Assembly: GCF_016629525.1 (NCBI RefSeq)
Contig: NZ_AP024269.1
Span: 4,290,001 to 4,354,000, forward strand
Length of the DNA: 64,000 nucleotides
Source: Kaistia sp. 32K
GTDB taxonomy: Bacteria; Pseudomonadota; Alphaproteobacteria; Rhizobiales; Kaistiaceae
Direction of reading: 5' to 3'
Shown in pieces: positions 9,226 through 17,319 of the stretch (positions within the stretch are counted from its first letter, which is position 1; each line of letters opens with the position of its first letter). The position numbers and the translations under genes were made by a program. Below the pieces are notes generated by a model that had not been told where the DNA came from, made no database searches, and saw only the letters and a list, made by a program, of their open reading frames with translations.

Positions 9226-10140
9226 TCACGCCTCGCGATCGGCGACGAAGCGGGCGGCGGCGGCGAGCGTCTTTGCCCGCGCGCCATAGGGCGCGAGCAG
9301 CGCCTCGGCCTCGGCCACCAGATCGTCGAGCATGGCGCGGGCGCGCGCGACGCCATGCAGCCCGACCAAAGTCCCCTTGCCGCGGGAAGAATCCTTGCCG
9401 GTCGCCTTGCCGAGGGCTTCCGCCGTCGCCGTCTCGTCGAGAATGTCGTCGGCGAGCTGGAAGGCGAGGCCGATGATCTCGCCGAAGCGGCGGATGCGGG
9501 CGCGATCCTCCGGCGAGGCGCGGCCGAGAATGGCGCCGGCCTCGCAGGAGAGGCGGATCAGCGCGCCTGTCTTCATCGCCTGCAGCCGGCGGATCGACGC
9601 CTCGTCGGGCGTCTCCGCCTCGGCCTGCAAATCGAGCATCTGCCCGCCCGCCATGCCGCCGAGGCCGGAAGCGCGGGCGAGCCCAAGCACGAGCTCGGCC
9701 CGCACCAGCGGATCGGCATGCGTCGCCGGATCCGCCATCAGGTCGAAGGCCAGCGTCTGCAGCGCGTCGCCGGCGAGGATCGCCGTCGCCTCGTCGAAGG
9801 CCCGATGCAGCGTCGGCTTGCCGCGACGGAGATCGTCGTCGTCCATCGCCGGCAGGTCGTCATGCACGAGGCTGTAGCAATGCAGGCATTCGATCGCCGC
9901 GCCGATGCGGAGCGCGCCGGTCTCCTCGCTGCCGAACAGCCGCGCTGTCTCGCTCGCCAGGAACGGGCGCAGGCGCTTGCCGCCGCCGAGCGCCGCGTAG
10001 CGCATCGCCTCGACCAGCCGGCCGGGCCTGGCGATCTCGCCCTCGGCCGGGACGTCGGTCAGGACGGCGTCCAGGCAGGCTTCGGTGGCGATGGCCGTGG
10101 CGGAGAGACGGGCGCGGAATTCGTCGTCGAGCAAAACCAA
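9226..10140 (-). CDS. ispA: Short-chain polyprenyl diphosphate synthase (FPP synthase type)
   Basis: About 304 aa. The family's two aspartate-rich motifs are present: first DDLPAMDDDD near residue 95, second DDILD near 235, along with GGKRLRP. The order and the HDDLPAMD-D-LRRGKPT segment fit farnesyl/geranyl diphosphate synthases of the IspA group, which condense IPP onto DMAPP and GPP in the cytoplasm. No in-frame ATG fits the N-terminus. The TTG at 10138-10140 is preceded by GAGG and gives the normal family length; another TTG at 10203 would add 21 residues. The start is therefore uncertain. It may supply octaprenyl or hopanoid precursors. Confidence 0.88.
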   Translation of the reverse strand: MVLLDDEFRARLSATAIATEACLDAVLTDVPAEGEIARPGRLVEAMRYAALGGGKRLRPFLASETARLFGSEETGALRIGAAIECLHCYSLVHDDLPAMDDDDLRRGKPTLHRAFDEATAILAGDALQTLAFDLMADPATHADPLVRAELVLGLARASGLGGMAGGQMLDLQAEAETPDEASIRRLQAMKTGALIRLSCEAGAILGRASPEDRARIRRFGEIIGLAFQLADDILDETATAEALGKATGKDSSRGKGTLVGLHGVARARAMLDDLVAEAEALLAPYGARAKTLAAAARFVADREA

Positions 10141-10326
10141 GATGGCCTCATGCGAGCGAGGGAGTTTGGGCCACCCTTGCCGCTTCCGGCGGGGCCGCGT
10201 CAAGCCGAAGCGCCAATTCGCGGTGCGGCACTATCCCTTCGGGCGAGCCGCGCCGCCGAACGCCTGATTGCGCGGGATCGCCGCGTCGCCTAATGCTTGC
10301 ATTTCCCGTATCGACCGAAGCCCCGC

Positions 10327-12336
10327 ATGACGCCGCTCGCCCCTCCGTCTTCCGCCAGCGCCTTCCGCCTCGACATCAATTTGTTGCGGGCGCTGGCCGT
10401 CGTCGGCGTCGTGCTGTTCCATTTCCGCATCGGTCCGTTCACGGGCGGCTTCGCCGGCGTCGACCTGTTCTTCGTCGTCTCCGGCTATCTGATGACCAAG
10501 ATCATCGCCGATGGGCTCGACCAGGGCCGCTTCTCGCTCTGGCGCTTCTATGGCGCGCGGGCGCGACGGATCCTGCCGGCGCTCGGCGCGCTCTGCCTGG
10601 TGCTGCTCGTCGTCTCGCAGCTCGTCATCGATCCGCTGACCCGGCGCGAGATCGCGTCGGGCATCGCCTCGTCGATCCTGTTCGTCTCCAATTTCTCCTT
10701 CTGGCGCGGCGCCGGCTATTTCGATGTCGCCTCGAAGGAGAACTGGCTGCTGCACACCTGGTCGCTCTCGGTGGAGTGGCAGTTCTACCTGATCCTGCCG
10801 CTGACGATGATGGCGCTCAACCGCCTGCTGCCCGGCCGGCGCTGGCGGATCGCCGCCTTCTGGACCGGCATGATCCTCTCCTTCGCGCTCGCCGCGTGGC
10901 TCGCGACGTCGAAGCCCGTCTTCACCTTCTACCTGCTGCCGACGCGGGCCTGGGAAATGCTGGCCGGCGGCCTCGTCTATCTGCATCAGGGCGCCCGCCG
11001 GCCGGGGCCGCGCCTGTCGGCAGCGCTGGCGCTCGCCGGCCTCGCCCTGATCGCGATCGCCTTCATCGGCCTCGACGACCTCGTGCCCTGGCCGTCCTTC
11101 GCCACGTTGCTCCCGGTCGGCGGCACGGTGCTGCTGCTCGCGGCGCGGCAGGAGCAGGCGCCCGGCCTCGGCAATCCCGTCGTGCTGGCGCTCGGCCTCT
11201 GGTCGTATTCGATCTACATCTGGCACTGGCCGATCGTCATGGCGCTCGGCTATTTCGAGGTCAGCGGCGCGCTGGCGACGCTTTGCGGCCTCATGGCGAC
11301 CTTCGCGCTGGCCGGGCTTTCCTATCGCTACATCGAATCGCCCTTCCGCCGCCCGCCCGAGGCGCGGCGCCCCGGACGGTGGCGGCCGCGTCCGGCCGTT
11401 CTCGCCGGGGTGGTGATCCTGGCCGGGACGACGACCGCGTCGCTCGTCGCCGCCAGCGGCCGCGGCGAGCCGCGCGACGCGCTGGCCCCGCGCGTGGCCG
11501 CGGCCGAGGCGGCGATCGACGACGGCGCCTATCCGATGGAATGCGGCGGCTACACCATCCGAAACACCCTCCGGCCCTGCGTCATCGGCGAGACCGCCGC
11601 CAACAACGTGCTGTTCATCGGCGATTCCCACGCGGAGCTGTTCCACACGCATTGGGAGGCCGGCCGGCCGGACCACAGCTTCACCTTCCTGACCTATGGC
11701 GGATGCCCGCCGCTTCCCGGCGTCAACGAGATCAAGCCGGGCTCGCGCTGCGACGAATTCTTCGATGCCGCCTGGGAGCGCGCCGCCAGCGGCGACTATC
11801 AGAAGGTGCTGATCGCGGCGTATTGGCCGATCTATCTGAAGCCCTATGCGCGAGGCCGCGACAACAGCCACGTGCTCTGCTTCCAACGGGACGGACGCTG
11901 CCGGACGGAAACCGACGCCACGCGCCACCAGCAGGGGCTCGACGCGGCCTTCGCCGAGCTCGCGGCGCGGATCCGGAACCTGCGGGAACGGGGCATCGAG
12001 GTGACGGTGCTGCAGCCGATCCCCTTCGCGGCGATCGACATTCCGCGCCAATCGGTGAAGCGGGCCTTCTTGGGGACGGAGCCGGACGGGCTGGCGCCGA
12101 TCGAACTCGAGGCGACGCGTGAAGCGGCGGCGGCGGCGCGCGAAAGGCTCGCGAAGCTTGCGGAGGACAGCGGCGCCCGGCTGGTCGACCCGCTGGAGGG
12201 CATGTGCGAGGCGGGACACTGCCAGGTCTCGCGCGACGGCGTCCTGCCGGACTATCGCGACACCAACCACCTGACCGCGCGGGCCATACGCGACGGCCGC
12301 CTCGATTTCATCGACGCGGCCGTGCTGCAGAACTAG
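10327..12336 (+). CDS. Membrane acyltransferase with C-terminal SGNH domain (OafA/YrhL type)
   Basis: Protein of 669 aa. The first ~350 residues form an acyltransferase-3 multispan domain: LDINLLRALAVVGVVLFHF (catalytic-type histidine), GGFAGVDLFFVVSGYLM, WSLSVEWQFYLILPL and SIYIWHWPIV are typical. The C-terminal ~270 residues form a periplasmic SGNH esterase-like domain: GDSHAELF block with nucleophile Ser, the G block (TYGGCPPL), and DTNHLTARA near the end. Fusions of this layout O-acetylate surface polysaccharides such as O-antigen or exopolysaccharide. The ATG at 10327 is used rather than a TTG at 10297. No polysaccharide cluster surrounds it, so the substrate is unknown. Confidence 0.9.
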   Translation: MTPLAPPSSASAFRLDINLLRALAVVGVVLFHFRIGPFTGGFAGVDLFFVVSGYLMTKIIADGLDQGRFSLWRFYGARARRILPALGALCLVLLVVSQLVIDPLTRREIASGIASSILFVSNFSFWRGAGYFDVASKENWLLHTWSLSVEWQFYLILPLTMMALNRLLPGRRWRIAAFWTGMILSFALAAWLATSKPVFTFYLLPTRAWEMLAGGLVYLHQGARRPGPRLSAALALAGLALIAIAFIGLDDLVPWPSFATLLPVGGTVLLLAARQEQAPGLGNPVVLALGLWSYSIYIWHWPIVMALGYFEVSGALATLCGLMATFALAGLSYRYIESPFRRPPEARRPGRWRPRPAVLAGVVILAGTTTASLVAASGRGEPRDALAPRVAAAEAAIDDGAYPMECGGYTIRNTLRPCVIGETAANNVLFIGDSHAELFHTHWEAGRPDHSFTFLTYGGCPPLPGVNEIKPGSRCDEFFDAAWERAASGDYQKVLIAAYWPIYLKPYARGRDNSHVLCFQRDGRCRTETDATRHQQGLDAAFAELAARIRNLRERGIEVTVLQPIPFAAIDIPRQSVKRAFLGTEPDGLAPIELEATREAAAAARERLAKLAEDSGARLVDPLEGMCEAGHCQVSRDGVLPDYRDTNHLTARAIRDGRLDFIDAAVLQN

Positions 12337-12406
12337 TTTTCTCGTCCGTCGCGCTTCCGGGTCCCCCGCATTGGGGCGGCCGGAAGACGCTCAGGAGGCC
12401 GGAGGA

Positions 12407-12934
12407 TCAGGCCGCTTCGGCCGCCTCGAGGGCCACGCCGACCGACTGGATGATCGCGGCGAAGCGCACGGCGGTCTGGATGATCTCGGACGGCACGTTC
12501 GCCTTCTTCAGCACCGCCTCGTGGCTGTCCATGCACATGCCGCAGCCATTGATGGCCGAAACCGCCAGCGACCAGAGCTCGAAATCGACCTTGTCGACGC
12601 CGGGATTGCCGATGACGTTCATGCGCAGCTTCGCCGGCATGGTGCGGTATTCGGTGTTCGAGACCAGATGGCTGAAGCGGTAGTAGACGTTGTTCATCGC
12701 CATGATCGACACGGCCGACTTGGCGGCGGCGAGCGCTGCCGGCGAGAGATGCGGCGCGGCCTCGGCCTCGAGCGCGGCGCGAACCTCCGGATTGCGGGTG
12801 GCGATCGCGCAGGCGACGATCAGGCCGTATTTCTGCTGTGGCGGCAGCGTCTCGTCGGACGCCAGCGTCGACAGGTTGAGACGGACATCCTTGGCGAAAT
12901 CCGGGATCCGGGACTTCAGCGAATCGATCGACAT
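12407..12934 (-). CDS. ahpD: Alkyl hydroperoxide reductase AhpD (carboxymuconolactone decarboxylase family)
   Basis: Protein of 175 aa. The AhpD redox site is complete: Glu119, Cys131-x-x-Cys134 ([11 protein letters not shown]) and His138, matching the Glu118/Cys130/Cys133/His137 relay known from the mycobacterial enzyme. AhpD reduces AhpC, standing in for AhpF. It lies about 140 bp downstream of ahpC on the same strand and is very probably co-transcribed under control of the divergent oxyR. The start at 12934 (MSIDSLKSR) is chosen over a second in-frame ATG at 12949. Confidence 0.95.
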   Translation of the reverse strand: MSIDSLKSRIPDFAKDVRLNLSTLASDETLPPQQKYGLIVACAIATRNPEVRAALEAEAAPHLSPAALAAAKSAVSIMAMNNVYYRFSHLVSNTEYRTMPAKLRMNVIGNPGVDKVDFELWSLAVSAINGCGMCMDSHEAVLKKANVPSEIIQTAVRFAAIIQSVGVALEAAEAA

Positions 12935-13076
12935 GGAAAACCTTTGCACAGGCGCCCGCGAAGCCCGGTGCGCGGGCGGACGGCGCGACGCTTTGGAAAC
13001 GGAGCGGACGAGGCGTCGTCACGATATCCGACCGGGCAGCCGCGTCTCGACGCGGCCGCCCAGCCGGTAGAATGAA

Positions 13077-13628
13077 TCAGGCCGCCAGCGTGGCGCCGCC
13101 GACTTCGCGGTTGCACGGGCAGAGCTCGTCCGTCTGCAGCGCGTCGAGGACGCGCAGCGTGTCCTTCGGGTTGCGGCCGACGTTCAGATTGGTCGCGTAG
13201 CTGTGCTGGATCGTGCCTTCCGGATCGACGATGTAGGTGACGCGGTAGGCGACGCCGTCCGGCGAACGCACGCCGAGGCCGTCGACCAGCGAGCCGTTGG
13301 TGTCGGCAAAATTCCAGATCGGCAGCCGGTCCAGGTCCTTGTGGTCACGGCGCCAGGCGAGCTTGACGAACTCGTTGTCGGTCGAACCGCCGAGCACGAC
13401 GGCGTCGCGATCCTCGAAATCACCGGCGAGACGGGCGAATTCGGCGATTTCGGTCGGGCAGACGAAGGTGAAGTCCTTCGGGTAGAAGAAGATCACCTTC
13501 CACTTGCCCGGAAAGCTTTTCTCGGTCAGCGTCTCGAAAGCGCTCTCGCCGTTCTCTTCGTGGCTGTTGAAGCCAGGCTTCACGCCGGTCACGGAAAATT
13601 CGGGCAGCTTGTCGCCAATGCCGAGCAT
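13077..13628 (-). CDS. ahpC: Peroxiredoxin AhpC (AhpD-dependent type)
   Basis: Protein of 183 aa. The peroxidatic cysteine is Cys57 in DFTFVCPTE. The C-terminal pair Cys170 and Cys172 (TDELCPCN) gives the three-cysteine pattern of mycobacterial AhpC (Cys61/174/176), which is recycled by AhpD rather than AhpF. The enzyme reduces hydrogen peroxide, alkyl hydroperoxides and possibly peroxynitrite in the cytoplasm. It is divergent from oxyR across 184 bp and is followed by ahpD, so induction by peroxide through OxyR is expected. Confidence 0.95.
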   Translation of the reverse strand: MLGIGDKLPEFSVTGVKPGFNSHEENGESAFETLTEKSFPGKWKVIFFYPKDFTFVCPTEIAEFARLAGDFEDRDAVVLGGSTDNEFVKLAWRRDHKDLDRLPIWNFADTNGSLVDGLGVRSPDGVAYRVTYIVDPEGTIQHSYATNLNVGRNPKDTLRVLDALQTDELCPCNREVGGATLAA

Positions 13629-13762
13629 TCTACTCTCCTGTCACGATGGGGATCGTGTTGTGATTTTTTGCAGTGCAGCCAAACCGACGGAATCGCCGCT
13701 GCATGTGCGAATGGATCCCACGCAGGGCTCGTTCGGTCAAATCGTAATAACCGAAGATTGGC

Positions 13763-13777
13763 ATCGGAAATCCCGAT
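13763..13777. promoter_or_regulatory. Candidate OxyR/LysR operator dyad between ahpC and oxyR
   Basis: ATCGG-aaatc-CCGAT is a perfect 5-bp-arm dyad in the divergent promoter region, 36 bp before oxyR. It is a weak call from symmetry and position; it does not match the full ATAG-N7-CTAT pattern of enterobacterial OxyR. Confidence 0.3.
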
Positions 13778-13812
13778 TGCCGCCCCTACAACCTGCGGCT
13801 ATAGCAAGCGCC

Positions 13813-14745
13813 ATGCTGCTGCCCACGCTCCGCCAGATGCAATATTTCGTCGCGCTCGCCGAATCCGGATCGTTCAGCCGGGCGGCGCAGGCCTGCCATG
13901 TCACGCAGTCAACGCTTTCCGACGCCATCCGCCAGCTCGAGGAGACGATCGGCGTTTCACTGATCGACCGCTCCAACCGGACGACGGTGCTGACGGCGGC
14001 CGGCGAGGACACCGTGCGGCGGATGAAGGCGCTGCTGGTCGACGCGCGCGAGATGGTCGACGCCGCGCGCTCCAGCGAGGCGCCGCTCACCGGCCGCATC
14101 CGGCTCGGCGTCATCCCGTCGATCGCGCCCTATTTCCTGCCGCGCACCCTGCCGGAGCTGCGCCGCGCCTATCCGCAGCTGCGGCTGCACCTGCGCGAGG
14201 ACCTGACGCGGACCCTGCTGGAAGATTTGCGCGCCGGCCGGCTCGACATCTGCCTGATCGCCTTTCCCGTCCAGACGGAAGGGTTCGCCACCGAGATCAT
14301 CGCCGAGGACAGCCTGCTCCTCGCCGTCGACGCCAGCCATGCACTGGCGGGCCGGCCGACGGTCCGGCGCGAGGAACTGGCGGACGAGACGCTGCTGCTG
14401 CTGGAGGACGGCCATTGCCTGCGCGAGCACATCCGCGCCGTGGCGCCCGGCCTCGCAGACAAGCAGAACGAGGAGATCCGGGCCTCCAGCCTGACGACCC
14501 TCGTGCACATGGTCGACAACCAGCTCGGCATCACCTTCCTGCCGCGCATCGCCGTCGAGGCCGGCATCCTGTCGGGAACCGACATCCGCCTCTCCGAGCT
14601 CGATGGCACGCCGGCGCGCCGCTCGCTCGGCCTCGTCTGGCGCAAGGGATCGAGCCGCGAGCGTGACTTCCACCTCCTCGCCGGCTTCCTGCGCCAGTTC
14701 GCCATCGAACCCGTCCGCGACCGAGCCGGATCGGATCGCGTATGA
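13813..14745 (+). CDS. oxyR: LysR-type peroxide regulator OxyR
   Basis: Protein of 310 aa. The N-terminal winged helix-turn-helix reads MQYFVALAESGSFSRAAQACHVTQSTLSDAIRQLE. The effector domain keeps the sensor loop LEDGHCLREH with Cys202, which aligns with peroxidatic Cys199 of E. coli OxyR. The position nine residues later, where E. coli has the resolving Cys208, is Ala211, and the only other cysteines are in the HTH (QACHV) and at DICLIA. The peroxide switch must therefore differ from the standard intramolecular disulfide. The gene is divergent from ahpC-ahpD and overlaps mtgA by 4 bp. The start at 13813 has a family-typical N-terminus; the open frame extends upstream but codes nothing recognisable. 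Confidence 0.93.
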   Translation: MLLPTLRQMQYFVALAESGSFSRAAQACHVTQSTLSDAIRQLEETIGVSLIDRSNRTTVLTAAGEDTVRRMKALLVDAREMVDAARSSEAPLTGRIRLGVIPSIAPYFLPRTLPELRRAYPQLRLHLREDLTRTLLEDLRAGRLDICLIAFPVQTEGFATEIIAEDSLLLAVDASHALAGRPTVRREELADETLLLLEDGHCLREHIRAVAPGLADKQNEEIRASSLTTLVHMVDNQLGITFLPRIAVEAGILSGTDIRLSELDGTPARRSLGLVWRKGSSRERDFHLLAGFLRQFAIEPVRDRAGSDRV

Positions 14746-15443
14746 CCCTTCGACTGCCGGCCGCCCTCTCCCGACCGTTCGCAGCCCGCAGGGGCTTGAT
14801 TACAGGTATTGCCAAAGTGTTCGCCATCATCGTTGCCCTGCCGCTGGTTCTGACGCCGATCTATGCCTTCGTGCCGCCCGTCTCGACGCTGATGCTCTGG
14901 TCGGGCGCTACCGGCCAGGGCATGAAGCGCGACTGGACGCCGCTCGAGAACATCGCGCCGGCGCTCGTCAATTCGGTGGTGATGTCGGAGGACGGGCAGT
15001 ATTGCAGCCATTCCGGCGTCGACTGGGGCGAGCTCAGCGCGGCGCTCGACCGCCAGGGCGGCCCGTCGCGCGGCGCCAGCACGATCACCATGCAGACGGT
15101 GAAGAACCTCTTCCTCTGGCCGTCGCGCTCCTACCTTCGCAAGGCGCTGGAGATCCCCCTCGCCTACTACGCCGATTTCATGCTGTCGAAGCGGCGGGTG
15201 ATGGAGATCTACCTGAACATCGCCGAATGGGGCCCTGGCCTGTTCGGGGCGGAGGCGGCGGCGCAGCATTACTTCAACAAGCCGGCCTCGAAGCTGACGG
15301 CGCGCGAGGCGGCGCTGCTGACGGCGGCGCTGCCCAATCCGATCACCCGCAACCCGGCCAAGCCGACGCGCTACCTGCAGAACCGCGCCCGCAACATCCA
15401 GGCGCGCGCCCGCGCGGCCCGCGACTACGTCGGCTGCATCTGA
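14742..15443 (+). CDS. mtgA: Monofunctional biosynthetic peptidoglycan transglycosylase
   Basis: Protein of 233 aa; its ATG overlaps the oxyR stop (ATGA, 14742-14745). One membrane span (about residues 22-45, GLITGIAKVFAIIVALPLVL) anchors a periplasmic GT51 domain. The GT51 motifs are present: MSEDGQYCSHSGVDW with the catalytic glutamate, GASTITMQTVKNLFLW, RKALEIPLAYYADFMLSKRRVMEIYLNIAEWG, and EAALLTAALPNP. It polymerises lipid II into glycan strands. Coupling to oxyR is probably incidental but places it under the oxyR promoter. Confidence 0.95.
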   Translation: MTLRLPAALSRPFAARRGLITGIAKVFAIIVALPLVLTPIYAFVPPVSTLMLWSGATGQGMKRDWTPLENIAPALVNSVVMSEDGQYCSHSGVDWGELSAALDRQGGPSRGASTITMQTVKNLFLWPSRSYLRKALEIPLAYYADFMLSKRRVMEIYLNIAEWGPGLFGAEAAAQHYFNKPASKLTAREAALLTAALPNPITRNPAKPTRYLQNRARNIQARARAARDYVGCI

Positions 15444-15450
15444 GCGGGCC

Positions 15451-15855
15451 TCAGGCCTCCGGATCCGCGATGATGCTGACATGGGCGGCGACGACCCGCC
15501 AGCCGGCGGGGGTGCGGACCCAGCTCTGCATCTGGCGGCCGACGCGGCCGGGCGCGCCCTCGCGGCGGAACAGGGTCGAGGCGGTGCCGAAATCGCGGCC
15601 ATAGGTCGTGATCACCGTGCGCTCCAGCGCGCGGGCCAGGCCGGCCGGCGAGCGACCGGCGCGGAACGCCTGGATCTCCGCATAGCCATAGAGATTCTCG
15701 CCGGCGCCATAGCGGATCGTCGTCGGCGCCTCGAGAAACAACGCGTCGAGCGTGTCGACGTCATTGCCGACCAGAGCCTGCTCGTAGCGGGCAAAGGCCG
15801 CCTCGAGCTCCGCCCTGATCTCCGGAATATCGATCTCCATGGAAGCATTTCCCAT
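15451..15855 (-). CDS. SnoaL-like protein of the AtzH/HpxZ group (DUF3225)
   Basis: Protein of 134 aa (128 aa if it starts at the ATG at 15840, MEIDIPEIRAEL). It is a small alpha+beta barrel protein like those named HpxZ or AtzH: FARYEQALVGNDVDTLDALF, TIRYGAGENLYGYAEIQAFRAGR and a C-terminal AGWRVVAAHVSI. Relatives usually sit next to amidase or oxalurate and ureide genes. Here it stands between mtgA and an FAH-family gene, so the pathway link is not evident. It may be a small hydrolase partner or bind a small ligand. Confidence 0.75.
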   Translation of the reverse strand: MGNASMEIDIPEIRAELEAAFARYEQALVGNDVDTLDALFLEAPTTIRYGAGENLYGYAEIQAFRAGRSPAGLARALERTVITTYGRDFGTASTLFRREGAPGRVGRQMQSWVRTPAGWRVVAAHVSIIADPEA

Positions 15856-16002
15856 CGCGGCACGGATCCGATCGCGTTAGCGCGCGATGGCGCCGACACG
15901 AAAGACGACAGACGTCTGGCCTATCGCGCGTCGCAGGCTATAACGGGTGCGCCATTTTTCAATATCGGCGCATCCGCGCCGAAAAAAATCCGGAGACGCC
16001 CA

Positions 16003-17181
16003 ATGCCGCTCGATACTGCTGCCCGCTTTGCGCTGCCCGAGGACGCGGAGGCCGCGACGTTGGTCGGCCGGGTCTTCCGTCCCGACGTCGACGGCCCGTC
16101 CGTGGTCGTCCTGCGCGATGGCCAGTTGATCGACATCACCGCCTCGATCGTCACCATGCGCGATCTCTGCGAGACGCAGGATCCGGCCCGCGCCGCCGCC
16201 ACCGCCGACGGCGAGTTCATCGGCAGCTTCGAGGAGATCCTCGCCAACACGCCGCTCGCCAATCGCGACCCGTCGAAGCCGTACCTGATCGCGCCGATCG
16301 ACCTGCAGGCGGTCAAGGCCGCCGGCGTCACCTTCGTCGTCTCGATGCTCGAACGCGTCATCGAGGAACAGGCCCGCGGCCTGCCCGAGCGGGCCAACGC
16401 CATCCGCGCCGAGATCAACGCCACCATCGGCGACGACCTGGCGGCGCTGCGTCCCGGCTCCGAGCAGGCGGCGGCGCTCAAGAAGCTGCTGATCGAGAAG
16501 GGCATGTGGTCCCAGTATCTCGAGGTCGGCATCGGCCCCGACGCCGAGATCTTCTCGAAGGCGCAGCCGATGTCGGCGGTCGGCCACCTCGCCGAGATCG
16601 GCATCCACCCGATCTCGACCTGGAACAATCCGGAGCCGGAAGTCGTGCTGGTCGTGTCGTCGGCCGGCAAGATCATCGGCGCGACGCTCGGCAACGACGT
16701 CAACCTGCGTGACGTCGAGGGCCGCTCCGCCCTGCTGCTGTCGAAGGCCAAGGACAACAATGCCAGCGCCTCGATCGGCCCGATGATCCGCCTGTTCGAC
16801 GCCTCGTTCTCGCTCGACGACGTGCGCGCCACCGAAGTGCGCCTGACCGTCGACGGCGAGGATGACGGCTTCCGCATGGACGGCTCCAGCGCCATGTCGA
16901 AGATCAGCCGCGACCCGGAAGACCTAGTCAAGCAGACGGTCGGCAAGAACCACCAGTATCCGGACGGCTTCGTGCTCTATCTCGGCACGATGTTCGCGCC
17001 GGTGCAGGATCGCGACGGCCCCGGCCAGGGCTTCACCCACAAGGTCGGCGACATCGTCACGATCAGCGCGCCGAAGCTCGGCAAGCTGTCGAACCGCGTC
17101 GTGCTCTGCCCCGATGCCGAGCCCTGGACCTTCGGCACGGCGGCGCTGATGCGCAACCTCGCCGGCCGCGGCCTGCTCTGA
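16003..17181 (+). CDS. FAH-family enzyme, 2-keto-3-deoxy-pentonate dehydratase (XylX)-like
   Basis: Protein of 392 aa, preceded by GGAG. It belongs to the fumarylacetoacetate hydrolase superfamily. The metal site and surroundings are visible in EVGIGPDAEIFSKAQPMS, NNPEPEVVLVV (Glu ligands) and GATLGNDVNLRD. The length (~390 aa), the VTFVVSMLERVIEEQARG segment and the RNLAGRGLL end recall, from memory of the family, the XylX/KdxD 2-keto-3-deoxy-D-xylonate dehydratases of the Weimberg pathway, which form alpha-ketoglutarate semialdehyde. That assignment is an inference; other sugar-acid substrates are possible. No xylose genes are adjacent, but an araFGH-type importer with oxidative enzymes lies 22 kb away. 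Confidence 0.8.
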   Translation: MPLDTAARFALPEDAEAATLVGRVFRPDVDGPSVVVLRDGQLIDITASIVTMRDLCETQDPARAAATADGEFIGSFEEILANTPLANRDPSKPYLIAPIDLQAVKAAGVTFVVSMLERVIEEQARGLPERANAIRAEINATIGDDLAALRPGSEQAAALKKLLIEKGMWSQYLEVGIGPDAEIFSKAQPMSAVGHLAEIGIHPISTWNNPEPEVVLVVSSAGKIIGATLGNDVNLRDVEGRSALLLSKAKDNNASASIGPMIRLFDASFSLDDVRATEVRLTVDGEDDGFRMDGSSAMSKISRDPEDLVKQTVGKNHQYPDGFVLYLGTMFAPVQDRDGPGQGFTHKVGDIVTISAPKLGKLSNRVVLCPDAEPWTFGTAALMRNLAGRGLL

Positions 17182-17207
17182 GCCAGGCGCACGTCGCAAA
17201 CGAAAAC

Positions 17208-17230
17208 GGCCCTCCCGCGCAGGGAGGGCC
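17208..17230 (-). terminator. Terminator, oriented for the ABC exporter gene
   Basis: Perfect 9-bp arms GGCCCTCCC (17208-17216) and GGGAGGGCC (17222-17230) enclose a 5-nt loop. Read on the minus strand, TTTTCGTTT follows the stem, giving an intrinsic terminator about 90 bp after the exporter stop. It may also slow transcription leaving the FAH gene on the plus strand. Confidence 0.7.
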
Positions 17231-17319
17231 GAAGCCTTCAGGGATGGCCGCCGCGATGGCGCGAGCCTCCCGAACGGGACACGACCCGGCCAGCCGGACG
17301 AACCGGCCGCCGCGTGGCC

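Noticed and set aside
10231..12270. A 679-codon minus-strand frame over the acyltransferase
   Set aside because: The plus-strand product has a full acyltransferase and SGNH domain; the antisense product is Arg/Gly/Asp-rich without a recognisable fold.
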